NCBI GenBank assembly: GCA_050943475.1
Contig: JBMNPF010000007.1
Span: 78,554 to 142,553, forward strand
DNA length: 64,000 nt
Source: Metaruminococcus_A sp050943475
GTDB lineage: Bacteria > Bacillota > Clostridia > Oscillospirales > Ruminococcaceae
Direction of reading: 5' to 3'
Position numbers and translations under genes: made by a program. The notes below the pieces were generated by a model. The model was not told the DNA's origin and made no database searches. It saw nothing but the letters and a program-made list of their open reading frames with translations. Below, piece after piece: positions 51,768 through 60,651 of this stretch. The stretch's first letter is position 1. Every line of letters starts with the position of its first letter.

Positions 51768-52479
51768 AGAACGTAAAACGGCCATTGAACAAATTGTAAA
51801 GCAAGGGCTGCCTGCACGGCGTAGAAATGACTTTTTTGCCATATTTTGTTCCCTAAACCCTAAAGTCCTGTTTTTTGGCGTAGGCGATTGTCTGTTTGTC
51901 TCCTTCCTTTTTGCGGTGTTTGCCGGTGCGGCAATTTTGGCAAGCGCTGCGTTTAACCGCACCTATTCCGGGATGTTCCTGTTCCTTTTTTCGCCGGCGC
52001 TGTACTTTTTGCTGCACTGCCTGACCACCGTTCGGGAGCTTCAGGAAAACACGCGGGAAATTCCCATGACCTGCCGCTATACCCAACGGCATCTAACTGC
52101 CATGCGGATGCTCTATTTTGGTGGATTTGGCGTTGCGGTCAATACAGTTGTTGTGCTGTTGGCGGCGCAGTCGGTAAAGGAATCCTTTCTGCAAATGCTC
52201 GGGCTGTCCCTCAGCTCCCTGTTCCTCTATGCGTCGTGGACCGTTTTCTGTCTGCTCCGCTTCCGCCGGACTATGCTGCAGTTGATTGTGCCACCGGCGG
52301 TCTGGTTTGTGCTTGTATCTGGCTTGAGCCTGCTGCCGGATTACGGCGCAGAGCTAATTGGAATGCTCCCAAGTGGGATACTGTTGTTGTTTGCCGGCTG
52401 CTTCTGTGCCATTTTTTTGGCAGAGCTGCACGGTTATTACGGGAAAAACAAGGAGGAAACAACCTATGCTGTCGGTTAA
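51742..52479 (+). CDS. Membrane protein, possible anti-sigma factor
   Basis: This 245-residue protein has a cytosolic N-terminus of about 45 residues (MNIPMPGPEERKTAIEQIV) and six hydrophobic segments in three pairs. I do not recognise a named domain, and no zinc-binding anti-sigma (ZAS) HxxxCxxC motif is present. Its place immediately after an ECF sigma gene suggests that it sequesters that sigma factor, but this is context only. The ATG at 51742 follows GGAG, and the gene overlaps both neighbours, so the operon is tightly coupled. Confidence 0.65.
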   Translation: MNIPMPGPEERKTAIEQIVKQGLPARRRNDFFAIFCSLNPKVLFFGVGDCLFVSFLFAVFAGAAILASAAFNRTYSGMFLFLFSPALYFLLHCLTTVRELQENTREIPMTCRYTQRHLTAMRMLYFGGFGVAVNTVVVLLAAQSVKESFLQMLGLSLSSLFLYASWTVFCLLRFRRTMLQLIVPPAVWFVLVSGLSLLPDYGAELIGMLPSGILLLFAGCFCAIFLAELHGYYGKNKEETTYAVG

Positions 52480-53323
52480 TGCGGTATCAAAAAAATTTGG
52501 AAATTTTTCGGTGCTTGAGGATATTACGCTGGACTTTGAAAACGGCGTTTACGGCCTTTTAGCCCCCAACGGTGCCGGAAAAACCACCCTGATTAAAATG
52601 ATGATGACCCTGCTGTTCCCAACGCAAGGCGTTATTATGTGGGATGGGGTGGACATCCGCACACTGGACGCCGATTACCGGGACGTCATTGGCTACCTGC
52701 CGCAGGATTTTGGCTACTACAAGGGTTACACCCCGCGCCAGTACTTAAACTACCTTGCCGCGTTGAAGGCAATCCCAAAGGAAATCACCAAGGAGCGGAT
52801 TGAAACCCTGCTGGACATGGTGGGCCTGTCTGATGTAGCGGGGAAAAAGATGCGGAAGTTTTCCGGCGGTATGCTCCAGCGCGTGGGCATTGCGCAGGCA
52901 ATGCTGGGCGACCCCAAGCTGCTGGTACTGGACGAACCAACCGCCGGGCTGGACCCCAAGGAGCGGGTGCGGTTCCGCAACATTATCCACTCCCTTGCAA
53001 AGGACCGGATTGTCATTCTGTCTACCCATATTGTGTCGGATATTGAAACCATTGCCAACAAAATTATTATGCTGCGCGATCATAAGGTCTATTGCTGCAA
53101 GTCGCCTGCGGAAATCTGTTCCGTACTGGATGGAAAGCTGTTTGAAATGCTGGCGGGCAGCGCTTTGAAGGATGGGGACTACCTTCTCTCGGAACGGCAG
53201 GACGGGAACGGCACCCGGCTGCGGTTCATCAGCGAAGCTCCGGGTGAGGAGGCGGAACCGGTTAAGGCAAACCTTGAGGATGTTTTCCTCTATGTTTACC
53301 GCGATGAAAAGGTGGGATTGTAA
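52466..53323 (+). CDS. ABC transporter ATP-binding protein
   Basis: This 285-residue ATPase has Walker A (APNGAGKTT), a Q loop (GYLPQDFGYY), the signature FSGGMLQRVG, Walker B (LLVLDEPTAGLDP) and the H switch (STHIVSD). It is of the ABC-2 export type, with an extra C-terminal region (about 220-285). The partner permeases are the next two genes. The substrate is unknown; peptides, antibiotics or lipids are usual for this class. It overlaps the upstream gene by 14 bases. Confidence 0.93.
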   Translation: MLSVNAVSKKFGNFSVLEDITLDFENGVYGLLAPNGAGKTTLIKMMMTLLFPTQGVIMWDGVDIRTLDADYRDVIGYLPQDFGYYKGYTPRQYLNYLAALKAIPKEITKERIETLLDMVGLSDVAGKKMRKFSGGMLQRVGIAQAMLGDPKLLVLDEPTAGLDPKERVRFRNIIHSLAKDRIVILSTHIVSDIETIANKIIMLRDHKVYCCKSPAEICSVLDGKLFEMLAGSALKDGDYLLSERQDGNGTRLRFISEAPGEEAEPVKANLEDVFLYVYRDEKVGL

Positions 53324-54492
53324 TGCGGGTTTTTCGCTGGGAAGTTCGGAAAATAGTTGAAACGCCTGCGCTTTGGGTGTTTTTGGCGGCCTGCCTTCTC
53401 ATCAACAGCATTTTAATCTTCACCAGCACCTACGACCGGGGTTACGCACAGTTTGTCAGCAAAACAGCCACACAGCTCGGCACCCGGGTGGATGCGGAAT
53501 TTCTTGAAAAATTGAAACAAATGCCACAGTCTGAGGAACAGGAGCGCCTGTTGCAAACGCTGGAAAGTGTCCTCTATGTGGATGCGGACGGGCAGGTGAA
53601 GGGCTCCTTTGGGGAAATTGAAGCCGCTGATTATGCAGAGGCGTTTATAAAGGAACTGGGGATGAGCGGGCCGATAGCCGATTTGTTCACCGCGAAATAC
53701 GATGCGCTTCAGCCGGTGATTGACCGTCTTGCCGCAGAGGGTGCGGACGCTGACCTTTACGCGGCGGATTTATCAAACGAGCTGTTCCGTCAGTTGTTTG
53801 ACGCTTTGCTGCACACCCTTTTGACCGAAGGAATTTTGCTGGCGTTTTTGTCGGTTCTCTTGTCTATGGGTTCCGAAGCGCTGCACCGGACCAGCGCACT
53901 GGTTCTCAGCAGCCGGATTGGCCGGAAGATTGCTTTTACAAAGGCGAGTGCAGGAACTTTGTGCGGGCTTGTTTTCTATGCTCTGCTCAATGCCGTCTCC
54001 CTTCCGTTTTATTTTTTGCAGTGGGATTATACCGGCTTTTGGAATTCCAGTATCTCTACAAGTTTTCACGTTTCCCCGGAATATTTGGGGGCAAGGCCGT
54101 TTTTGACCTGGACGGAAATGACGGTAGGCCAATATTTTTGGATGCAGCTTGCCCTGAGCGCCGCGCTGGTGCTGGTGTTCTGCCTGATGGGGACGCTGAC
54201 AGGGATTCTGGTGCGGAATACCTATGCCGCTTTTGTGGTGGTTTTGGCGGTAGGAATGCTGTTGCTGTTGCTGCCGGGCTGGTTCGCTACCCTGCACTGG
54301 TTTTGGGCGATGTTTGCGTTCTTGCTTTCACCTTTTCAAATTTGGAGCCTGCAAAACAGCTGGTTTACCGACCTCGGTTCAAATTCCCTTTGGGCCTGGT
54401 GGGAGATCTCCGGCGTGTTCCTTTCAGGTTTGGTGTTTGTGCTACTTTTAATTGCGGCTTACAAGTGGTACCGTAGAAAGGATGTTGTCTGA
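53323..54492 (+). CDS. ABC-2 type permease, first
   Basis: This 389-residue membrane protein has one N-terminal segment, a large extracytoplasmic domain (about residues 40-155) rich in Glu and Gln, and then about five further segments. This layout is typical of the ABC-2 (YhgE/BcrB-like) export permeases. Its ATG overlaps the stop of the ATPase gene (TAATG). Confidence 0.82.
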   Translation: MRVFRWEVRKIVETPALWVFLAACLLINSILIFTSTYDRGYAQFVSKTATQLGTRVDAEFLEKLKQMPQSEEQERLLQTLESVLYVDADGQVKGSFGEIEAADYAEAFIKELGMSGPIADLFTAKYDALQPVIDRLAAEGADADLYAADLSNELFRQLFDALLHTLLTEGILLAFLSVLLSMGSEALHRTSALVLSSRIGRKIAFTKASAGTLCGLVFYALLNAVSLPFYFLQWDYTGFWNSSISTSFHVSPEYLGARPFLTWTEMTVGQYFWMQLALSAALVLVFCLMGTLTGILVRNTYAAFVVVLAVGMLLLLLPGWFATLHWFWAMFAFLLSPFQIWSLQNSWFTDLGSNSLWAWWEISGVFLSGLVFVLLLIAAYKWYRRKDVV

Positions 54493-55730
54493 TGCGTGTT
54501 TTTTTATGGGAACTTAAAAAAATATGGCGCCCCTGGGTTTTGCTTGCAACCGCGGCGGTGCTTGTCCTTGGGTATTTCCTCTTTGTGGAGAATCAGCTCG
54601 TATGGATTGATTACCAAAATGAAGGAGGATGGGCCGGAGTTGAGTATACAACGGCTAAAACATGGCTGGAACGCTACGGCCCAACATTGGAGGAGGACGA
54701 ACGGAAGGATGCGGAAAAGGACTGGGAAGCGGTTGTAGACGAAGTGAATGCGTTTATTGCAAACAGCCCGGAATTTGCCGCTGCCGGCATTTTTGATCAC
54801 AACGACTGGGACGATTACCGCAACACGACTGGGAAGTTCGCTGGAATGGACTGGCAGTCGCAGGAATGGCAGGAACAAATGGATGTGTTGGATGACTTGC
54901 TGTTCTTTGAAAATGAGACGAACCTGGGCTTCCGTTATCAGGATATGCAAAGTTTGTATTATAGCTATGACACCCGCAACGAACCCTTTCAGCGGTACGG
55001 CGACGAAAGTGCGGCCAAGCTGGCGTGGTATGAGCGGGTGGATCGGCTCAAAGAACAGGACGCCCTGCGGGGATTAATGCCCTACTCGATTGTAAGCAGC
55101 TTGCAGATGATGTTTAATTACCTCATCATACTCCCAATTCTGGGTGTGTTTCTTTTGTTGGCGCCTTACCCGGTGCGCGACCGAATCCAAAATCTGCATC
55201 CTGTTTTTTGGGCGAGCAGAACGGGACGCAGGCTGCCGCTGTACCAGCTTGGGGCGGCGCTTTTTTCGGCATTTGGTCTGACAACGGTTGTTTTGACCCC
55301 TTGTCTTATCCGTCTTTTTCAAAGTGATATTTCAACCTTTTTTGAATGTTCGGTAATGGGCTTTATGTCAGATTTTTATGTGTTTGGGAACCTCACCCTG
55401 CTCCAGTGGATTATTTGCGGTATCCTGCTTTGCTATGTGTTTTCTCTTGGGACGGCGGCCTGGGTGTTTTTGGTATCTCAGTGCAGCAAGAGCTATGTCC
55501 CCATGCTGCTCAAACAGCTTCTGCTGTTTGTTCCGCTGGTTGTGGCGGCGTTTTACCTGGCGGGCAGCAATATGGCAGACTCTTTTAATACCTTTTACCT
55601 CATTGGGAGTCTTGGTTATTTAACGGGGATTCCGGGAGCAGAGCTATGGGTTTCCGGTATTCTTCTGGTTCTTGGAGTGGCTGTTTGTCTGTTCTATGTA
55701 TGGCGTCAGAAAAAACGGGAACTTGTTTAG
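54492..55730 (+). CDS. ABC-2 type permease, second
   Basis: This 412-residue membrane protein has the same layout as its neighbour: an N-terminal segment (WVLLATAAVLVLGYFLFV), a large external domain (about 35-195) and about six C-terminal segments. Its start overlaps the previous stop (TGATG). The two permeases presumably form a heterodimer with the shared ATPase. A terminator follows. Confidence 0.82.
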   Translation: MRVFLWELKKIWRPWVLLATAAVLVLGYFLFVENQLVWIDYQNEGGWAGVEYTTAKTWLERYGPTLEEDERKDAEKDWEAVVDEVNAFIANSPEFAAAGIFDHNDWDDYRNTTGKFAGMDWQSQEWQEQMDVLDDLLFFENETNLGFRYQDMQSLYYSYDTRNEPFQRYGDESAAKLAWYERVDRLKEQDALRGLMPYSIVSSLQMMFNYLIILPILGVFLLLAPYPVRDRIQNLHPVFWASRTGRRLPLYQLGAALFSAFGLTTVVLTPCLIRLFQSDISTFFECSVMGFMSDFYVFGNLTLLQWIICGILLCYVFSLGTAAWVFLVSQCSKSYVPMLLKQLLLFVPLVVAAFYLAGSNMADSFNTFYLIGSLGYLTGIPGAELWVSGILLVLGVAVCLFYVWRQKKRELV

Positions 55731-55780
55731 CCGTAGGCGTTTGGCAGAAACCGGACGCCCGGCGGATTGTTTTGAAAGGC

Positions 55781-55816
55781 AAAAGCGCATTGCTTTACGG
55801 GCAGTGCGCTTTTTTG
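55781..55816 (+). terminator. Terminator after the ABC exporter operon
   Basis: A 13-bp stem with one wobble (55781-55793 with 55801-55813) is followed by a T-run. Confidence 0.82.
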
Positions 55817-55912
55817 CAGGACGGATTTGATGCGTCGGCTTTTACCTTTGGCCCTTACAACTTTGTAAAAAACGGGAAGGAAACGGCGGACAATTTGCCG
55901 TGGAAAAAAGAG

Positions 55913-55941
55913 TTGTTTTTTTTGCCGAGATGTTGTATAAT
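55913..55941 (+). promoter_or_regulatory. Promoter of the SRP RNA gene
   Basis: TTGTTT (55913-55918) and TATAAT (55936-55941) are spaced by 17 bases. The start would be near 55948. Confidence 0.65.
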
Positions 55942-55995
55942 AAATAGCTGAAACCGGATCATACCGGTATAAAAGGCAGAGCATGAAGTGTACAG

Positions 55996-56120
55996 CGCGG
56001 CATGCGGAACAGCGGGTCCTGTGCGGCGGGTTGCCGTGAACCATGTCAGGCGGGGAACCGAGCAGCATTAAGCGGATTTACCTGTGCGCCGCAGGTTTTC
56101 CTGTTGTTCCGTATGTCAGG
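55996..56120 (+). ncRNA. ffs: Signal recognition particle RNA (small type)
   Basis: Domain IV is recognisable by GTCAGG (56045-56050), the GGGGAACC tetraloop region and GAGCAGC (56059-56065). The enclosing stems pair CATGCGGAACA (56001) with TGTTCCGTATG (ending 56115) and CCTGTGCGGCG with CGCCGCAGG. It binds Ffh, encoded at 25.8 kb. Its place just upstream of dnaX is the usual Firmicute location. The exact ends are uncertain: the 5' end could be as early as 55948. A CTGGC/GCCAG hairpin with a T-rich tail near 56136-56173 may end it. Confidence 0.8.
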
Positions 56121-56201
56121 CTGTATAATGAAATCTGGCGGGGAGGTTTTCTGCCAGCGCTTCTGCCTTTTGTTATTCCCGCGTGTAGGAGGTGGCATGA
56201 A

Positions 56202-57977
56202 ATGTATCAGGCGTTGTACCGCAAATGGCGGCCCAGAGTGTTTGCGGATGTATTGTCCCAGCCGCATGTCACTAAAACACTGCAGAATGAAATTAAAACG
56301 GGCCGCATTGGCCATGCTTACCTGTTTACCGGGTCGCGCGGCACCGGAAAAACCACCTGTGCGCGTATTTTTGCCATGGCGGTCAACTGTGAACATCCGC
56401 ATGAGGATGGCTCACCTTGCCTGGAATGCACCGCCTGTACTGGCATTGAGCAGGGGTCGCTGCTGGATGTTTCGGAAATTGACGCGGCAAGCAACAACGG
56501 CGTTGAGGACATTCGCAAGCTGCGGGAGGAAGCGGGGTTTACCCCTGCGGTCTGCAAATACCGCGTTTATATCATTGATGAGGTACACATGCTCAGCGGC
56601 AGCGCTTTCAACGCGCTTTTGAAAATTATGGAGGAACCGCCTGCACATGTCATCTTTATTTTGGCGACGACCGAGGTACATAAAGTTCCGGCAACTATTC
56701 TTTCCCGCTGCCAGCGGTTCGATTTTCACCGTGTCACGGCGGAGGATATTGCCAGCCGGGTTCAATACATTGCTTCTCAGGAGGATTTTACCGTCACCGA
56801 AGAAGCGGCGGAACTCATTGCAAAACTCGCCGACGGCGGGATGCGCGACGCGCTTTCGCTGCTTGACCAGTGCGTTGCTTACCAGAACGACATTGACGTG
56901 GCGACGGTCAGCCTGGCGGCAGGTCTTGCCGACCGGAGCTATCTCACCCGGTTTGCGGATGTTATTGCGGCCAAAGACGCTTCTGCGGCGCTTGAAATGG
57001 TGGATGAGCTGTACCGCCAGTCCCGCGATTTGACCCGGCTGTGTGAGGAGCTTATCACCTATTACCGCAACCTGATGATTGTAAAGACGGTGCAAAAACC
57101 AGAACCGCTGGTGCTATGTATGCCGTCGGAGCTCGAGGAGCTGCGCAGGCGCGCAGCGACGGTCTCGCTGTCCACCCTTTTGTATTGTCTTTCGGAGCTT
57201 CAGGGCTGTTTGGACCGGATTTCGGCCACGGCTGGAAAGCGAACCGAATTTGAAATGTGTATGATCCGCTTGTGTTCTCCAGAGCTCAACAGCAGCAATG
57301 CCGCCGTCCTTGCGCGGCTGGATCAGCTGGAAACCCGGATCCGTTCTGGATTCCCGGCGGCTCCTGCACCGGCAGACACGTCGAACCGCGCAAAAGCGGC
57401 TCCGCCCGTGGCGGAACCCGTAGCAAGCGCTGTTGCGGCCGAACCGAGGGCGGTGGAACCACCGGCTTCTCAAAGCGGACCGGGATCTGTTTCCCGGCAG
57501 GCTGAATCGCCGGTCGGCGCAGCGGAACCGCAGGGGATGAACCCCATGACAAGTGCCATTGCGATAGAAGCACAGGGGGCGTTGCCGGATCTTCCGGAGC
57601 CTGCCGCATCAACCCCGGAGGCGCGGATTGTGCCGGAGCAGGGGGATGTTCCCGTTCCCGTTGATTGCTGGCCGGAAATTCTGGAGCGCCTGGCCAAGAC
57701 TGATCCGCCTTTGTGCGGCCTGCTTGCAGGCTCCACGGCGCAGATTATTGGCCCGGCGGTCTGCATTACGTCCAACAGCGGGATGCTTTCTTCCATGCTC
57801 CGGCGGGATGGCGCAGCGGGGCGGCTGAGTGAGGCGATTACCGCCCAGCTCGGGAAGAAGTACCGCTTACGAGTCCGTTCGGTGGAAGCGCAGGTACCGC
57901 AAACGTCCAAGCAGGATGAGCTTGCCAAACTGCTGCACACGGCGGAGGAATCCGGCGTGCAGGTTCATATCAAGTAG
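56202..57977 (+). CDS. dnaX: DNA polymerase III subunits gamma/tau
   Basis: This clamp-loader ATPase of 591 residues contains the AAA+ domain (GSRGTGKTTCARIFA Walker A, a zinc-binding Cys cluster with CLECTAC, IIDEVHMLSGSAFNALLK Walker B, and the SRC motif in ILSRCQRF). Domain III runs to about residue 360. A Pro/Ala/Glu-rich linker (about 385-500) precedes a C-terminal tau domain. The ATG at 56202 follows AGGAGG. The frame is open 159 bases further upstream, but that part is SRP RNA. Confidence 0.95.
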   Translation: MYQALYRKWRPRVFADVLSQPHVTKTLQNEIKTGRIGHAYLFTGSRGTGKTTCARIFAMAVNCEHPHEDGSPCLECTACTGIEQGSLLDVSEIDAASNNGVEDIRKLREEAGFTPAVCKYRVYIIDEVHMLSGSAFNALLKIMEEPPAHVIFILATTEVHKVPATILSRCQRFDFHRVTAEDIASRVQYIASQEDFTVTEEAAELIAKLADGGMRDALSLLDQCVAYQNDIDVATVSLAAGLADRSYLTRFADVIAAKDASAALEMVDELYRQSRDLTRLCEELITYYRNLMIVKTVQKPEPLVLCMPSELEELRRRAATVSLSTLLYCLSELQGCLDRISATAGKRTEFEMCMIRLCSPELNSSNAAVLARLDQLETRIRSGFPAAPAPADTSNRAKAAPPVAEPVASAVAAEPRAVEPPASQSGPGSVSRQAESPVGAAEPQGMNPMTSAIAIEAQGALPDLPEPAASTPEARIVPEQGDVPVPVDCWPEILERLAKTDPPLCGLLAGSTAQIIGPAVCITSNSGMLSSMLRRDGAAGRLSEAITAQLGKKYRLRVRSVEAQVPQTSKQDELAKLLHTAEESGVQVHIK

Positions 57978-58063
57978 AAAGGTCTGTGCGCTGTGGCAGA
58001 AGAAACCGTCTTTCTGTACGGCGTCTGGACCCTAGAAGAAGTAAAATATGCGGAGGTAGAGTT

Positions 58064-58417
58064 ATGAAATCACGTTTGCCAAAGGGGATGGGCGGCGGCC
58101 CCTCCAACATGAATGCTTTGATGAAGCAGGCGCAGAAAATGCAGGCGGATATGACCGCCCTTCAAGAGGAGCTTGAGGAGCGCGAATTTATCGCAGCGGT
58201 TGGCGGCGGTGCGGTTGAAGTGGTTGCAAACGGCAAAAAAGAGCTGAAATCCCTGACCATCAAACCGGAGGTTGTCGATCCGGAAGACATTGAAATGCTG
58301 CAGGATCTGGTTCTCAGCGCGGTCAATGAAGTCATGCGTCAGATTGAAGATACCACCAACAGCGAAATGGAAAAGATTACCGGCAGCGGCGGTGCGTCCA
58401 TTCCGGGGCTGTTTTAA
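58064..58417 (+). CDS. YbaB/EbfC family nucleoid-associated protein
   Basis: This 117-residue protein has the family core: a basic Met/Gln-rich helix (NMNALMKQAQKMQADM), then AAVGGGAVEVVANGKKELKSLTI, and the EVVDPEDIEMLQDLVLSAVNEV dimerisation helix, spanning roughly residues 15-100. It binds DNA as a dimer. The dnaX-ybaB-recR order is conserved across bacteria. The ATG at 58064 follows GGAGG. Confidence 0.95.
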   Translation: MKSRLPKGMGGGPSNMNALMKQAQKMQADMTALQEELEEREFIAAVGGGAVEVVANGKKELKSLTIKPEVVDPEDIEMLQDLVLSAVNEVMRQIEDTTNSEMEKITGSGGASIPGLF

Positions 58418-58419
58418 CA

Positions 58420-59025
58420 ATGGCGGCTGAATACAATCCGCTTCCGCTGACCAAACTGATTGAGCAGTTTGCTTCGCTGCCGGGCATTGGCATTAAAACG
58501 GCCCAGCGGCTCGCCTTTTATATGCTGACTTTGACCAAAGAGCAGACGGAGGCGTTTGCCAATGCAGTGGTGGAAGCGCATGAAAAAATTAAGCGTTGCG
58601 CGGTCTGCCAAAATTTTACCGACCAGCCGGTGTGCAGCATCTGCTCTTCGGAGGAGCGGGATCATTCCGTCATCTGTGTGGTGGAAGGCCCAAAGGACGT
58701 TGTAGCATTTGAGCGCACCCGTGAGTACAAAGGAACCTACCATGTGCTCAACGGCCTTATTTCGCCGATGGACGGCATTGGGCCGGATCAGCTTACTTTG
58801 AAGGAACTGTTGGCACGCCTTGGCGATGGGATGGTGAAAGAGGTTATTATGGCAACCAACCCGACCGTGGAAGGCGAGGCGACCGCTATGTATCTTTCAC
58901 GGCTCATTAAGCCGCTTGGCGTTAGGGTCACACGGCTTGCGTACGGGATACCGGTTGGCGGCGAACTGGAGTTCGCGGATGAAGTGACCTTGTTTAAGGC
59001 GCTGGAAAACCGCAACGAAATTTGA
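58420..59025 (+). CDS. recR: Recombination protein RecR
   Basis: This 201-residue protein acts with RecO and RecF to load RecA at gaps. It contains an N-terminal helix-hairpin-helix (FASLPGIGIKTAQRLAFY), a Cys4 zinc finger (CAVCQNFTDQPVCSIC) and a Toprim domain (ICVVEGPKDVVAFERT, then EVIMATNPTVEGEATAMYL). It starts two bases after the preceding stop. Confidence 0.97.
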   Translation: MAAEYNPLPLTKLIEQFASLPGIGIKTAQRLAFYMLTLTKEQTEAFANAVVEAHEKIKRCAVCQNFTDQPVCSICSSEERDHSVICVVEGPKDVVAFERTREYKGTYHVLNGLISPMDGIGPDQLTLKELLARLGDGMVKEVIMATNPTVEGEATAMYLSRLIKPLGVRVTRLAYGIPVGGELEFADEVTLFKALENRNEI

Positions 59026-59043
59026 CGAAAGGGAGGACATTTT

Positions 59044-59502
59044 ATGCCGGGGAAAATCATTACGGTCAACCGCAAAGCGCGGCACGACTATTTTGTGATG
59101 GAAACCTACGAAACCGGCATTGAATTGTTCGGGACTGAGGTCAAATCGTTGCGGGCGGGTACGGTCAACCTGAAGGATAGCTGGTGCAGCATTGACAATG
59201 GTGAGCTGTTCATTTTGGGGATGCACATCAGCCCTTACGAAAAGGGGAACATCTTCAACCGCGATCCGCTGCGTGTCCGTAAGCTCTTGATGCACAAAAA
59301 GGAGATTATGCGGCTGTTTGGCATGGTCAAGCAGGACAGTTATACTTTGATACCGCTGTCACTCTATTTTAAGGGTTCCCGTGTCAAGGTTGAACTTGGG
59401 CTTTGCAAGGGCAAAAAGCTGCACGACAAACGTGCGGACATGGCAAAACGCGATGCAAAGCGGGAAATTGACCGGGCGCTAAAGGAGCGCAACCGCATAT
59501 AA
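59044..59502 (+). CDS. smpB: SsrA-binding protein SmpB
   Basis: This 152-residue protein is the tmRNA partner in trans-translation. The OB-fold core shows ARHDYFVMETYETGIELFGTEVKSLRAG (about 12-39) and LLMHKKEI, and a basic C-terminal tail (KRDAKREIDRALKERNRI) enters the mRNA channel. AAAGGGAGG precedes the ATG at 59044. The tmRNA gene follows 50 bases later, so the two parts of the rescue system are adjacent. Confidence 0.97.
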   Translation: MPGKIITVNRKARHDYFVMETYETGIELFGTEVKSLRAGTVNLKDSWCSIDNGELFILGMHISPYEKGNIFNRDPLRVRKLLMHKKEIMRLFGMVKQDSYTLIPLSLYFKGSRVKVELGLCKGKKLHDKRADMAKRDAKREIDRALKERNRI

Positions 59503-59525
59503 TCCGGCCAAAAACATAAGATAAT

Positions 59526-59546
59526 AAACAGGCATTTGCCTGTTTG
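59526..59546 (+). terminator. Hairpin after smpB
   Basis: An 8-bp perfect stem (59526-59533 with 59538-59545) with a 4-base loop lies between smpB and tmRNA. It ends in TTTG, so termination is probably partial. Confidence 0.5.
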
Positions 59547-59551
59547 AATAT

Positions 59552-59904
59552 GGGGGCGTAAAGGTTTCGACGGGGATTTTGAATCTTGGTAAGCGGGTAG
59601 AGTGGGCGAAAACTCTTTAAAAGTCGCACCTAAATATAAACGCTAAATCGAATACTAGAACTTTAGCATACGCTGCATAATTGCGGCTCGTCCTTGATTT
59701 GAGTACCACGGCTTATCTTGGGCGCTTAAAAGTGGTGAACGTCCTGCCGGCGAGCCTGTAACCGGTTGGATGTACAGAAGGCTACCGTATTGACGGCCTG
59801 TTTATCGGCTTGTCTGTATGGGAAATTTTGTAGATAAACTACACCCGTAGAAAGCCTTGAGGACGGATTTTCGGACGGGGGTTCGACTCCCCCCGCCTCC
59901 ACCA
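59552..59904 (+). ncRNA. ssrA: Transfer-messenger RNA (tmRNA)
   Basis: This 353-base RNA rescues stalled ribosomes. The 5' acceptor strand GGGGGCG pairs with CGCCTCC before the encoded ACCA. The third pair is G-U, the alanine identity element. The T arm with GGTTCGACTCC is complete. The tag frame is read as NAKSNTRTLAYAA followed by TAA (59639-59680), with Ala from the charged tmRNA before it. The 3' end is a frequent integration site, and foreign-looking DNA begins right behind it. Confidence 0.95.
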
Positions 59905-59916
59905 AAAGAGGAAGCG

Positions 59917-59947
59917 TCGAACTCTTCTTCATCAAGAATGAGTTCGC
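59917..59947. repeat. Hairpin next to the tmRNA 3' end
   Basis: CGAACTC-TTCTT (59917-59929) pairs with AAGAA-T-GAGTTCG (to about 59947) around a 4-base loop with one bulge. It lies 13 bases past the tmRNA and could be part of the junction with the integrated element. Confidence 0.4.
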
Positions 59948-59963
59948 GCTTGTGTATAGATTT

Positions 59964-59997
59964 GGGGATGCCCTTTAGGGCGTCCCCTTTTCGTTTT
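59964..59997 (+). terminator. Terminator after tmRNA
   Basis: A 10-bp stem with one wobble (59964-59973 with 59978-59987) is followed by TTTTCGTTTT. Confidence 0.85.
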
Positions 59998-60030
59998 CCT
60001 GACGTCGTATTTTGCGTTTTAAGACGTTTT

Positions 60031-60068
60031 AAGCCCGAGGAGGTACTTGTTTACCCTTCGGGCTTTTC
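60031..60068. terminator. Second hairpin terminator near the element boundary
   Basis: AAGCCCGA (60031-60038) pairs with TCGGGCTT (60058-60065), with inner GGTA/TACC pairing and a short T-run. It may insulate the element from chromosomal transcription. Confidence 0.6.
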
Positions 60069-60189
60069 TGTGCCTAAAACGGCTTTGAGGACGTTCTGAA
60101 AAGAATGTAAGAGCACAACCTGCATCTCGCTTCGCTCGATGCGCTTTATGGACTGGGTACATGGGAAGGGTGACGTGCTCAAGGTATTG

Positions 60190-60531
60190 TTGTTCCATTT
60201 TGTTCCAAAAAAGTTGGAACAGACATTTCCCGCATTTTCTCGGTGTTCCAGCCCGATTTGAAAAATCTTGTTCCATTTCTAAAAACAAAATTGGAACGGA
60301 CGAAACCCGCATATTCTCGGGGCATTTCGTCGATTGTTCCATTTGTTCCACTTTTTTATAAACCTTTATTTACGCGAGAAGAAAAAAGAGAAATCCGTAT
60401 ATATAAAAAAGTTTGTTGAAAAAAACCGGAACAATTGGAACAACGGCGTTTCGGGTCGAGAACCATCGGGAAATCAGCGTTCCATTTTGCCTGAAAAAAC
60501 TGGAACAAAAGTGGAACAAAACTGGAACATT
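60190..60531. repeat. Array of TGTTCC/GGAACA sites flanking an AT-rich core
   Basis: About 14 copies of TGTTCCA-like heptamers occur on both strands in 340 bases, many as TTGTTCCA or TGGAACA. The left half contains two imperfect direct repeats (starting 60190 and 60269) that share TTGGAAC(A/G)GAC...CCCGCAT.TTCTCGG. An AT-rich stretch without sites (about 60352-60424) separates left and right groups. The pattern resembles iterons of a replication or partition origin. No gene is evident here. Confidence 0.7.
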
Positions 60532-60651
60532 TACCTGAGAGCACCCCTCTTCCCCCTGTACTGCGATTTTTTTGCATAATGTTTCTGCTCATTTATGGCG
60601 GGAAATAGTGTTAGACATGCCCCTGACCTGCTGGTATGTGATGTTTGGTAT

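Noticed and set aside
56043..56201. Longer N-terminus for dnaX
   Set aside because: The extra codons lie over the SRP RNA; the ATG at 56202 has a strong ribosome binding site and matches the family start.
60190..60531. CRISPR array
   Set aside because: The repeated unit is only 7-8 bases, occurs on both strands at irregular spacing, and has no uniform spacers or cas genes nearby.
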